Assembly (NCBI GenBank): GCA_028712665.1
Contig: JAQTRC010000009.1
Location: 1-49,539 of the forward strand
DNA from: Desulfuromonadaceae bacterium
GTDB lineage: Bacteria; Desulfobacterota; Desulfuromonadia; Geobacterales; Pseudopelobacteraceae
DNA length: 49,539 nt
Direction of reading: 5' to 3'
The notes beneath the pieces were generated by a model. The model searched no databases. It was not told the origin of the DNA and saw only the letters and a list, made by a program, of their open reading frames with translations. Made by a program: the position numbers and the translations under genes. Below are positions 28,304-36,095 of the stretch, one piece after another; within the stretch, counting starts at the first letter, position 1, and every line of letters starts with the position of its first letter.

Positions 28304-28804
28304 CTAGATATACACCATGACCGTAAGAGAAATGGAGCCGTCAGCCGTTTTGAAAGGGATTGTCACTCCCTTGCACTGTACGTTAATGCTGGATGCCTGA
28401 TCGGAAGGATCCGGCGGCTCGGATATTGCCCTCAATTGCCCGGATACCACCAACGGCAATCCAAGCGCAACGCTGCCGTACTGAGCGTGATATTTGGTCT
28501 TGAAGGCGCCGGCTATGTTGTTGGCCAGCTCTCCCATTGCATCCCTGATACATTCATCATCCGCCTCATCCACCATCAGCAGCTCTTTGGCGACAAACTG
28601 GGCACTTAACTTGTCAGTGGCGATGATGATGTAGCCGACCCGGTCGCCTGCAATACCGACTATACCGGTCACATCCGAATCAACAGGTTCGACCTTCTTT
28701 TCTACCTTGCCGGCCAGCAGATCGATATTCATGTAGCTTTTAAAGGTGTCCTGAGTAGCGGACATGATGGTAAACATGATTTCTTCAAATGAAATGGCTG
28801 CCAA
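28304..28804 (-). CDS. CheX-like chemotaxis phosphatase-family protein
   Basis: This 166-residue protein resembles CheX, the CheC-family phosphatase that dephosphorylates CheY-P. The active-site helix with Glu and Asn (D-A-M-G-E-L-A-N-N-I-A-G) is clear near residues 88-99. The start is a TTG at 28804 with GGAGGG 7 nt upstream; the first in-frame ATG, nine codons on, lacks such a site. No chemotaxis genes lie nearby, so it may act on a receiver protein encoded elsewhere. Confidence 0.82.
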   Translation of the reverse strand: MAAISFEEIMFTIMSATQDTFKSYMNIDLLAGKVEKKVEPVDSDVTGIVGIAGDRVGYIIIATDKLSAQFVAKELLMVDEADDECIRDAMGELANNIAGAFKTKYHAQYGSVALGLPLVVSGQLRAISEPPDPSDQASSINVQCKGVTIPFKTADGSISLTVMVYI

Positions 28805-29153
28805 ACTGATACCCTCCTAAAATAAAATGAAAGTTACGATGGTATTTCTATTTCAGCATACAATGAATACCGGAAATATATTAATATTAACCCATTATTC
28901 TATAAATAATTCATCGTTTTTGTACCGGATTTGCGCCTGTCTGTATAGCACGATTGTTCCTCAGGTACAAATATTTATCTTATGAATTCTTCACACATAC
29001 AACCCGCAAGCTGACACCCGTCAAACTAAGGGGAGCAACTTTCCGTACGCGCTTCCGTCAGGCCTCATATTACCGGAACTTCTCCGCAAGCCGCCATTCT
29101 TCACGCCTCGATTTGAAGTCAAAAAGGACGAATCCACAAAACTACCCACCCTC
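28805..29153. other. AT-rich intergenic region
   Basis: These 349 bp lie between the CheX-like gene and the 3' end of the Fe-S protein gene, both on the minus strand. I see no gene, RNA or clear terminator. The AT-rich part (about 28850-28925) probably holds the CheX-like promoter, but no good -35/-10 pair stands out. Confidence 0.4.
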
Positions 29154-30080
29154 TTATTCAACCGTATAAATCCGCAATGCACCATCCAGGCAAAATTCAG
29201 AGCAAAGCCCGCAGCCTGTGCAAAGTTCCTGGATAAAATTCGGGATAGTATCAGATGATTCAGCCTGCAAGGCGCCTGTGGGGCATATAGCAACACACCC
29301 CTGGCATCCAGTACAGGTTTCAGCAAATGAGACACTGTAATCGAAATGCTTCTGCATCCGTGACACAAATTCCTGAGAGGAATTGTTTCTGGTATTGTTC
29401 AGCAATTCTCTTCTAAGCGGCAGACGTTTCCCGGCATATTCGGTTCGACGTTCGGCCTGTTGGTTGCTGCCGGAAAGAATCACGACGGCGCTCTGAAACA
29501 GGGAAGTACGAAAAGACTTGAAGAAACTCCGGCGTCCTACAGATTCATCATGGTAATTAATGTCTTGTGCGGATTCTGCCATGAAGATGCTACAACCGCC
29601 ATCCAGTAATCCTGCGCCCAAAAGCAGTGCAAGACGTTGACGCAGATAGGGAAGCATGGCGCTGTTTGGACAACCGGAGCATCTGCTCATGTTAAGGGTC
29701 AGTTTCCCGGACAGAGATTTGCTGAGAGTTACCAGATGTTCTTCTGAAAGCCCACCCAGGCAAGCCAAAATGCCGTTGGAGCACTCTTTAGTCCGGTTGC
29801 AGCCAAGAACCGGTTCTGGTACTCGAGACAACTGCGCCACGCAGACGGAATAATCGTTATTCTGTTCCAATGCGCCTACCGGACAGACAGCAGTACAGAG
29901 CAGGCAACCGCAGCAATGTTCCGGATTAATAGTGAGGCCGTTCTCCAGTTTAACGGACCTATGCGGACAGATATCTTGGCAGCGCCGACACCCGCTTTCG
30001 CTATAGCGCATCCGGAGGCAACGGGAAGAGTCCACCAAGAGGTCATCCATGTTGCCGGTAACAGTTTCGCTGTCAGTCAT
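29154..30080 (-). CDS. Multi-cluster 4Fe-4S protein of the molybdoenzyme locus
   Basis: This 308-residue cysteine-rich protein has no signal peptide and so should be cytoplasmic. Ferredoxin motifs occur at both ends: C-x2-C-x2-C-x3-C-P forms C-C-G-C-L-L-C-T-A-V-C-P near residue 57, and C-T-G-C-Q-G-C-V-A-I-C-P and C-T-G-C-G-L-C-S-E-F-C near the C terminus. A further C-R-R-C-Q-D-I-C-P lies near the N terminus, and other cysteines occupy the middle. It overlaps the torD-like gene by ATGA. It may pass electrons during cofactor insertion or act as a maturation ferredoxin; its exact role is unknown. Confidence 0.8.
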   Translation of the reverse strand: MTDSETVTGNMDDLLVDSSRCLRMRYSESGCRRCQDICPHRSVKLENGLTINPEHCCGCLLCTAVCPVGALEQNNDYSVCVAQLSRVPEPVLGCNRTKECSNGILACLGGLSEEHLVTLSKSLSGKLTLNMSRCSGCPNSAMLPYLRQRLALLLGAGLLDGGCSIFMAESAQDINYHDESVGRRSFFKSFRTSLFQSAVVILSGSNQQAERRTEYAGKRLPLRRELLNNTRNNSSQEFVSRMQKHFDYSVSFAETCTGCQGCVAICPTGALQAESSDTIPNFIQELCTGCGLCSEFCLDGALRIYTVE

Positions 30081-30715
30081 TGTTCACACAATTTTAGTGC
30101 AGTATAATCGGCGATGATGAAAGCGGAGCTACAGCGCGAGATAGCCTGGTAGAACGGAGCTTCGCCATCGTTGATAATGGCTGTTGTAAACGGCTCCAGC
30201 CATGGCATCAGGAACCTGCCTAAAAACTCAAGTTGCAAAGACACGATACGGGCCACTTCATCCGTATCGCCAGAAACCTCCGCCTCCCGTTGTTTGAAAG
30301 CCAGGAATGACATGAACTCAAGCTCTACAGCAAAATGATCCGGCAGTTCATAAAAGTCATCGGCCAAATGCAGGCCGCAGGAGTTGTAGAAGGCCGCTAC
30401 TCTGGCGGTCGAGTCACCCATGACGGTTTTGGCATCATCAAGATATATCGAACCATATGGCGGCGCGGCAAGCTGGAAGGGACCAATGAACAGGCGGGCA
30501 TGCTCAACAGCCAGGGATTCTGGCGACTCATTTATCATGGCATCTGATGCCTCACGCGCATATCGCGCTGTATCCAGAGTTACAGGCTCCAGTAGAGCTG
30601 CAAGCGTTGCACAACAGTTCTCCTCGAACAATGCTGTTGATGGTGGATAGAAACAGGCCGCCAGAAGGCGGTAGACATCTTCGCGTGTTGCACTGATAGT
30701 TTGAATTTTGCTCAT
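30077..30715 (-). CDS. TorD/DmsD-family molybdoenzyme chaperone
   Basis: This 212-residue all-helical protein matches TorD-type chaperones that bind the Tat signal of a molybdoenzyme and guard it until the cofactor is inserted. Conserved features are E-H-A-R-L-F-I-G-P-F-Q with A-P-P-Y-G-S-I-Y-L, and L-P-D-H-F-A-V-E-L-E-F-M. AAGGA lies 6 nt before the ATG. It lies downstream of the catalytic and Fe-S subunits on the same strand, but a hairpin terminator separates it from them. Confidence 0.88.
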   Translation of the reverse strand: MSKIQTISATREDVYRLLAACFYPPSTALFEENCCATLAALLEPVTLDTARYAREASDAMINESPESLAVEHARLFIGPFQLAAPPYGSIYLDDAKTVMGDSTARVAAFYNSCGLHLADDFYELPDHFAVELEFMSFLAFKQREAEVSGDTDEVARIVSLQLEFLGRFLMPWLEPFTTAIINDGEAPFYQAISRCSSAFIIADYTALKLCEQ

Positions 30716-30728
30716 ATATAATCCTTAC

Positions 30729-30763
30729 AAAAAAGAGGGATGGGACTTACGCCCCACCCCTGT
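30729..30763 (-). terminator. Internal terminator between the Fe-S subunit and torD-like genes
   Basis: On the minus strand AGGGGTGGG pairs with CCCATCCCT (one G-T pair) around GCGTAAGT, followed by C and six T (plus A run 30729-30734). The next gene begins 14 bp later. It probably sets lower expression of the chaperone and ferredoxin relative to the enzyme subunits. Confidence 0.8.
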
Positions 30764-30793
30764 AATATTACACCAACTCAAAACTACAAACCA

Positions 30794-31564
30794 TCAAACT
30801 TTACCCCCGCCTTTGAAAGCCCGGATGTAGGCTACGTTCGGCCTGGTCTTCTTCTCTTCCTTGAGGCGCATCGGTTTATACTTCTTCAGCAACTTGGCCG
30901 GTTCGCTGGCCGCATCGTTGACATCGCCGAAAATGCGGGCCTTGGCGGGGCAAGCGGCAACGCAATTAGGCTGTTCTCCCTTGGCCACCCGGTGAGCGCA
31001 GAAGATGCACTTCTCAACCAGACCCTGTTTGCGGATACTCTCGTAATCCGGATGAGCATACTTGTTCTGGTTCGGAATGACTGCTCCCGCTGCCTTCGCG
31101 GTTTCCGCGCCTGAGGCGGTGCATCCCTTGATCATCTCGGTGGTGTCGCGAGAGGCGGCATGGGGCGCCGCCGTGCCGTTGTTGCAACTGATAACCGAGT
31201 AAGCAGCATTATCCTTGATCACATCCGTTGCGCTGTATGGGCAGGCTTTCTGACAGCGGCGGCAGCCGATGCAGCGTTCGTCGTTGTGCATGGTGATGCC
31301 GTCGGCGGTCTTGTACATCGCCTTATTCTTGACCGGACAGGCCTTGACACAAGGCGCGTCGGCGCAGTGATTGCAGAGCACCGGTATGGCTGTGTAACTC
31401 GGATTCGGGAATTTACCCTCTTCCCTGTAGATAAAATCGGCCCAGTTGAATGTCTGGCCATTGGCCCGGGCCTGGGTGTTGTTCTCGGTTTTGCAGGCCA
31501 GGGCGCAAGCACCGCAGCCGACACATTTTTGCAGATCAATGACCATTCCGTATTGTTTTGCCAT
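30794..31564 (-). CDS. Four-cluster Fe-S electron-transfer subunit (DmsB/PsrB/ArrB type)
   Basis: This 256-residue protein has the four cysteine groups of the DMSO-reductase beta subunit family: C-V-G-C-G-A-C-A-L-A-C, C-N-H-C-A-D-A-P-C-V-K-A-C-P, C-I-G-C-R-R-C-Q-K-A-C-P and C-I-F-C-A-H...C-V-A-A-C-P. Together they would hold four 4Fe-4S clusters linking the molybdenum site to the electron donor. It has no signal peptide and would be exported bound to the Tat-tagged catalytic subunit. GGGGGGA lies upstream of the ATG, and the gene is 19 nt after the catalytic subunit gene. An Ala/Thr-rich insertion sits between the third and fourth groups. Confidence 0.92.
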   Translation of the reverse strand: MAKQYGMVIDLQKCVGCGACALACKTENNTQARANGQTFNWADFIYREEGKFPNPSYTAIPVLCNHCADAPCVKACPVKNKAMYKTADGITMHNDERCIGCRRCQKACPYSATDVIKDNAAYSVISCNNGTAAPHAASRDTTEMIKGCTASGAETAKAAGAVIPNQNKYAHPDYESIRKQGLVEKCIFCAHRVAKGEQPNCVAACPAKARIFGDVNDAASEPAKLLKKYKPMRLKEEKKTRPNVAYIRAFKGGGKV

Positions 31565-31583
31565 TTAATATATCCCCCCTTTC

Positions 31584-34154
31584 CTAAGCTTTCTCAATCT
31601 TGACACCGGTAAAACCACCATTACGGGCAGTAGCTCCGCTCAGACGATCATAGTTATCCGGCATCAGTTCGTTGTTATTGCCGCCGCGCGGTTTCTTGCC
31701 GTACTCCTTGGCGGCAACCCGACCGTACGCCCAATGTCCCTGACCGTAACACTTTGCCACGGTACCGGGGCGGACACCTTCCCAAAGGCGAATATTGCAG
31801 GTGATAGAACCGTTGACCGAGGTGAGACGGACAGCATCTCCATCCTTGAGTCCCAGTTTCTTGGCATCAATCGGGTTGATTTTGGCAACGTCATCCCAGC
31901 TCTTGTCGCCAACGTCAACTTTCTTGAACTCATGATACCAGACCGTGTTCTGGCTGCGACCTTCACGGTTAAGGCGCGATTTGTGGTCGATAAAGGTAAA
32001 GGGGTACTCTTTCTCGCTGCCGCGACGCACCGGTGATTCGTAGTGCGGCACAAACGCCAGTTCGCCGCGAGCCTCGTACTCACTACCCTTTAGAATTTCA
32101 TCAATGGTGGTCTTGTGTTTTGCCGCAAAGAGCGACAAGGTTTTTTTCAAGGTTTCACTGTAGAACTCGAACTTATGGGTAACCGTCTTGAATTTGCCCC
32201 AGTTCTTTTTGTACTTGTAGGTTTCGGTGTTGTAGATACCCTTTTTCTTGAAATCAGCCCAACCTGTAAGCTTGTCACCTTTCTGTTTCTCCTTGCCGTC
32301 CCACACCACGGAACTGGAGATTTTAGCGGCAATTTCGCAGAACTCGGCGGCGTTGGTCGGCTTCTTTTTGGTTTCCGGATCTTCAAAGGATGCATAGTAA
32401 TCATACAGATTTGCAAAGCCCCTGGCTTTCAGCTTCTCTGCCAGCAGCCACATCACTTCAGTTTCTTCCGCTTTGACACCCCACAGCGGTTTGGCAACCG
32501 GCTGTTGAATGGAAACATGACCGTGCAGATTCGCCATGTTGGTGATAATGGAGAGCTTTTCGGTCGGAGCAAATGTTGACGGCAGTACGATATCGGCAAA
32601 CTGGGTCAGTTCCGACGCATTGGTAACCATGTGAACGAAGAACGGCACCGCTGCCATAGCTTTTTCCCAGCGCTGGGCGCCAGTTGCAGAGAACGCAAAG
32701 TTGCTCCAGGTGCTTATAAAGACCTTGCAGGCATCCGGATTTTTCAGCATGCCGGTGGCAACGTAGTTGGTGACAACGTTAGCCTTCGGTTTTTCTTCCT
32801 TGACCTTGCCATCCTTGTCCTTGATGGTGTCAAACCCGCCCATGATTGCCGGCATATCTTTGGAACCGCGACCATCCAGCTTTTTGCCGTGACCATGGTG
32901 CTCGGCAAGTTCATCGATGAATTTTTTCGCATCGGGAAACTTGGTGGTTGGTGAACTGGAGGACTGGAACACTCCCCCTTCCGTTTCTATCGAGCCTAGA
33001 ATACCGTTCAACGCATACACCGCCATGGCAGCATATGTGCCGCGAACCTGCATGGCAGCCCCCGGCCCCATCCAGACGGCACAGGCGGAACCGGCCTTGC
33101 CCATGGTGCGGGCGACACGGATAATCTGTTCAGCCGGAATCAGGCATTTTTGGGCTGCCCAGGCCGGTGTTTTGTCTTTCAGTTCCAGATTCCAGTATTT
33201 GACAATACCGTGGGTCTCTTTCTCGACAAAAGCTGCTTCATCAACGGTTTTACCGGCAAAGAACAGGTTCTTGCCATCCTTGAAATCACCGACAAAAACC
33301 TTGCTCCAGAGTCCTTCGGTCAAAAGAACATGGGCGATTGCCGATGCCAGCGCGCCATCCTCACCCGGCTTGAGCGGCAGCCACTCATTAGCCTTGGCAG
33401 CAGAGGCAGAAAGGCGCGGATCGACGGCGATCACCGAACCACGATCAAAAATATCGCCGAATTTGTTGATGGCATTTGGTACCTGCCGGTTGGAGGAGAG
33501 CGGGTCACAGCCCCAGATAACTAGGCACTTGGTCTTGGCCAGATCGTAGTCACGATAGCCGAAGAAACCTTGGGTGTAGCCAGGCCCCATTTTCTCCGCT
33601 TCTGCACAGATGGCGCTGTGGGAGAAGTAGTTCGGGGTGCCGAAAACTTTGGGTAGGGTTCCGTAGAGAAGCTCGGTAGATGTAGGGGAGTAGCGACCGC
33701 GCATATATACGAGTTTTTCCGGTTCCTTGTTCTTGCGCAGTTCGATCATCTTATCGGCGATGGTATCCAGCGCCTCGTCCCATGAAATCGGCACAAACCT
33801 GGGATCAATGCCGCGTCCCTTAGCGGGGTTGGTACGCTTCATCGGCACCTTGATCCGGTCAGGATCGTAGGTCTGCTGGATCATCAGGTGACCGCGGGGA
33901 CAGACATAGCCGTTGTTGGCCTTACTGAGCTGGTTGCCGCGCACCTTGACAATACGCCCTTCCTGCACATAAAACTCCACCGGGCACCAGGCGGTGCACC
34001 CCTGGCAGGTTGATGGTATCCACTCTCCCTTGGGCGCATCACCGCTCTTCGGCAGATGGCTGGCGGCAAAAGCATTCAGCTTCGGCAGCCCGATCGTCGC
34101 CACTGCGCCGGCCGCAGCGGTAATCTTGAGAAAATCTCTACGTTTGATTTTCAT
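31584..34154 (-). CDS. Periplasmic molybdopterin oxidoreductase catalytic subunit, ArrA/PsrA branch
   Basis: This 856-residue protein has a Tat signal (R-R-D-F-L-K at 5-10, cleavage near A-F-A-A-S). A 4Fe-4S motif C50-x2-C53-x3-C57-x27-C85 follows, then the molybdopterin domains of the DMSO-reductase family. A cysteine, C183 in S-H-S-A-I-C, is in the molybdenum-ligand position. R154, Y155, H179, S180, K188 and Y200 fall at spacings like those I recall for the arsenate-contacting residues of Shewanella ArrA, with a constant offset of 10-11. Length also fits ArrA (about 850). Polysulfide, thiosulfate or tetrathionate reductase relatives are not excluded. A PhnD-type oxyanion sensor upstream fits an oxyanion substrate. 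No arsenic resistance genes are present in the window. Confidence 0.85.
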   Translation of the reverse strand: MKIKRRDFLKITAAAGAVATIGLPKLNAFAASHLPKSGDAPKGEWIPSTCQGCTAWCPVEFYVQEGRIVKVRGNQLSKANNGYVCPRGHLMIQQTYDPDRIKVPMKRTNPAKGRGIDPRFVPISWDEALDTIADKMIELRKNKEPEKLVYMRGRYSPTSTELLYGTLPKVFGTPNYFSHSAICAEAEKMGPGYTQGFFGYRDYDLAKTKCLVIWGCDPLSSNRQVPNAINKFGDIFDRGSVIAVDPRLSASAAKANEWLPLKPGEDGALASAIAHVLLTEGLWSKVFVGDFKDGKNLFFAGKTVDEAAFVEKETHGIVKYWNLELKDKTPAWAAQKCLIPAEQIIRVARTMGKAGSACAVWMGPGAAMQVRGTYAAMAVYALNGILGSIETEGGVFQSSSSPTTKFPDAKKFIDELAEHHGHGKKLDGRGSKDMPAIMGGFDTIKDKDGKVKEEKPKANVVTNYVATGMLKNPDACKVFISTWSNFAFSATGAQRWEKAMAAVPFFVHMVTNASELTQFADIVLPSTFAPTEKLSIITNMANLHGHVSIQQPVAKPLWGVKAEETEVMWLLAEKLKARGFANLYDYYASFEDPETKKKPTNAAEFCEIAAKISSSVVWDGKEKQKGDKLTGWADFKKKGIYNTETYKYKKNWGKFKTVTHKFEFYSETLKKTLSLFAAKHKTTIDEILKGSEYEARGELAFVPHYESPVRRGSEKEYPFTFIDHKSRLNREGRSQNTVWYHEFKKVDVGDKSWDDVAKINPIDAKKLGLKDGDAVRLTSVNGSITCNIRLWEGVRPGTVAKCYGQGHWAYGRVAAKEYGKKPRGGNNNELMPDNYDRLSGATARNGGFTGVKIEKA

Positions 34155-34178
34155 TTATGTTCCTCCCTTGCGTGATAA

Positions 34179-34481
34179 TTATTTATGACAGTTCTTACAG
34201 TCTCCCTTGACGGAGAAGGCTGTTTTGCCGTTGTGGCAGGCGCCGCACGACTTGCCCTGCTGCATCTGCTTCATGGTGACTTTTTTGTGCTGTGCGCTGG
34301 TGGTGAAGAGCCCGTCGTGGCACTTGGTGCACTCCAGCCCCATGCCAACGTGGTTGTCGTGACTGAAAACCACCTCTCCCTTTTTGGACTTGATGGCGAC
34401 ATCGCCGCCACCAACCGTGGCAAAGGCTACGCCCACCACAAGCAGGTAAAGACATGCCATTTCTGCAACGATAAGTTTCAT
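34179..34481 (-). CDS. Periplasmic c7-type triheme cytochrome
   Basis: This 100-residue protein has a signal peptide (cleavage near V-A-F-A) and three CXXCH heme sites: C-T-K-C-H, C-G-A-C-H and C-K-N-C-H at the very end. Extra histidines in F-S-H-D-N-H would be distal ligands. The size and spacing fit the c7 triheme cytochromes of Geobacter-type bacteria, which shuttle electrons through the periplasm. AAGGAGG lies upstream of the ATG. It is the first gene after the control region, 24 nt before the catalytic subunit gene, and probably feeds electrons to the enzyme's Fe-S subunit. Confidence 0.92.
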   Translation of the reverse strand: MKLIVAEMACLYLLVVGVAFATVGGGDVAIKSKKGEVVFSHDNHVGMGLECTKCHDGLFTTSAQHKKVTMKQMQQGKSCGACHNGKTAFSVKGDCKNCHK

Positions 34482-34520
34482 CCTGTTCCTCCTTTATTCT
34501 GGTCTAGAAAAATCTGAGTG

Positions 34521-34550
34521 AATATAACACAACATGTATGCATATTGCAA
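34521..34550 (-). promoter_or_regulatory. Candidate sigma70-type promoter of the cytochrome-molybdoenzyme operon
   Basis: On the minus strand TTGCAA (34545-34550) and TATATT (34521-34526) lie 18 bp apart, about 40 bp before the cytochrome start. I found no GG-N10-GC sigma54 pair in this region. The hexamers are moderate matches only. Confidence 0.45.
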
Positions 34551-34576
34551 CTATATGTTTTTATTAAATATTTTCA

Positions 34577-34592
34577 GTTACGATGCCGTAAC
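34577..34592. promoter_or_regulatory. Palindromic site 1 upstream of the cytochrome operon
   Basis: GTTACG-ATGC-CGTAAC is a perfect 6-bp dyad with a 4-bp spacer, 27 bp upstream of the candidate -35. It is a plausible binding site for the adjacent response regulator. Confidence 0.6.
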
Positions 34593-34708
34593 AAGCGTTA
34601 TTTTTGGATCTGTTCGGGAAGGATTCCGACTAACGGCATTACCTTGTCGGAGGCATGAATATCCGTAGAAAAACTGAGCCTGCAGAGTTTTCAGGAGAGA
34701 ATTACGAT

Positions 34709-34724
34709 ATTACGATTGCGTAAC
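34709..34724. promoter_or_regulatory. Palindromic site 2 upstream of the cytochrome operon
   Basis: ATTACG-ATTG-CGTAAC matches site 1 in 13 of 16 positions and keeps the dyad with one mismatch. An extra ATTACG half-site lies next to it at 34701. The centres of the two sites are 132 bp apart. Confidence 0.6.
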
Positions 34725-34742
34725 ATGGGGAAAGCAGAGGGA

Positions 34743-36095
34743 TCAGCTCTGTCGTTTGAGTTTTTCCCACAACACCTTTCGAGAGAGCCCCAGAACCTCT
34801 GCAGCCCTCCCTTTTTGTCCCCCCAGACTCTCCAGGACACGTTTTATGTAGCGCATTTCAAAAAAGTTGACCGCATCTTTCAGTGGCATTCCGACCTGAA
34901 TTCTTTCAAACAGGGTGCCCATGTCCAAGGATGATTCAGTCTGTGGGGGGAGGTGGTGTTCACGGAGTGTCTGGCCGGGGTAGAGAAGAGAAAGCTGTTC
35001 GATCAGATTTGACAGTTCCCGTATATTACCGGGCCAGGGAAGCAGCATCAAACGGTCCAGCAGTTCAGGTGAAAGCTGCACGCGGCTCTGTTCATTCCTT
35101 GCGAACTGATTGACGAAGTGGGCCGCAAGCAGGGGAATGTCCTCACGACGCTCTCTGAGCGACGGAACGTGGAGGGTGACCACGTTGACCCTGTAGTAGA
35201 GATCTTTCCGGAAGAAGCCGTCGCAGACCATTGTTTTAAGATCCTGCGCCGTGGTACAGATCAGACGGAAATCAAGTTTTCTTGCCGATGTACCGCCCAC
35301 CCGACAGCAGGCCATCTCTTCGAGAGCTCTTGCCAAAGTTGCCTGGACAGTCAAAGGGAGTTCATCAATTCCATCAAATAGGAGCGTTCCTCCGTGCGCA
35401 CTCTCCAAAAGTCCCGGTTTGCCGCGATCAGCAGTGGGGGTAGATCCCTTTTCCACTCCGAAAAGTTCTTCTTCCAGTACAGATGCGGGGATCGCTGCAC
35501 AGTGAACCCGAACCAGCGGGCCGTTTTTTCGTGTACTCGTGGCGTGAATAGTTTCGACCAGAAGTTTCCTGCCGGTCCCGCTCTCACCATGCAGCAGCAG
35601 TGACACGTTACTTGCGGCAACAACTGCCACCGTATCAATCAATGATCGCATCGTCGCAGAGCGGGTGATGATGCGGGGCTGACGGATTGTGCGGTCAGAA
35701 GAAAGCTGTTCAAGTTGTTTTTCAAGGTTGCGGTAGTCGAGCACCCGTTCCAGCTTCATCATCAGCAGGTTCACGTCGAAGGGTTTGGTGAGAAAGTCGC
35801 AGGCTCCGAGCTTCATGGCCCGCACCGCCATCTCCACCGTCCCCTGTCCGGTCATCACCAAGGCTTGGCAGCCTGGTTGACGGCTAAGCACGGTGCGCAG
35901 AATATCAAGCCCATCGGCATCAGGCAGTTTGACATCCTGCAACAGCAGATCAAACGATTCATCGCTGATCGCCTCAAGGGCGCTTGCGGCACTGTCGGTC
36001 CAGCGCACCTGGTAACCGTTGGTGGTGAGGGCTTCCTGGAGCGCCTCACCCAGCAGCGGATCGTCCTCAACCAGCAATAGCTTGAATTTCTGCAC
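34743..36095 (-). CDS. NtrC-family response regulator with degenerate AAA+ motifs
   Basis: This 450-residue regulator has a normal receiver (D54 in L-L-Q-D-V-K-L-P) and a Fis-type DNA-binding end (A-A-E-V-L-G-L-S-R-K-V-L-W). The central AAA+ domain is decayed at the key points. Walker A reads G-E-S-G-T-G-R, with R176 in place of lysine. The sigma54 loop G-A-F-T-G-A reads G-S-T-P-T-A (217-222). Walker B reads F-D-G in place of F-D-E (241-242). It should therefore not drive sigma54 open-complex formation, and it may act on sigma70 promoters as some NtrC relatives do. The GTG start at 36095 has CGGAGGT 5 nt upstream and overlaps the kinase gene by 29 bp. Confidence 0.88.
   Translation of the reverse strand: MQKFKLLLVEDDPLLGEALQEALTTNGYQVRWTDSAASALEAISDESFDLLLQDVKLPDADGLDILRTVLSRQPGCQALVMTGQGTVEMAVRAMKLGACDFLTKPFDVNLLMMKLERVLDYRNLEKQLEQLSSDRTIRQPRIITRSATMRSLIDTVAVVAASNVSLLLHGESGTGRKLLVETIHATSTRKNGPLVRVHCAAIPASVLEEELFGVEKGSTPTADRGKPGLLESAHGGTLLFDGIDELPLTVQATLARALEEMACCRVGGTSARKLDFRLICTTAQDLKTMVCDGFFRKDLYYRVNVVTLHVPSLRERREDIPLLAAHFVNQFARNEQSRVQLSPELLDRLMLLPWPGNIRELSNLIEQLSLLYPGQTLREHHLPPQTESSLDMGTLFERIQVGMPLKDAVNFFEMRYIKRVLESLGGQKGRAAEVLGLSRKVLWEKLKRQS

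Noticed and set aside
34482..34742. Sigma54 promoter upstream of the cytochrome operon
   Set aside because: I looked for GG-N10-GC on the minus strand because an NtrC-type regulator is adjacent, but found no acceptable match. The regulator's sigma54 motifs are also degenerate.
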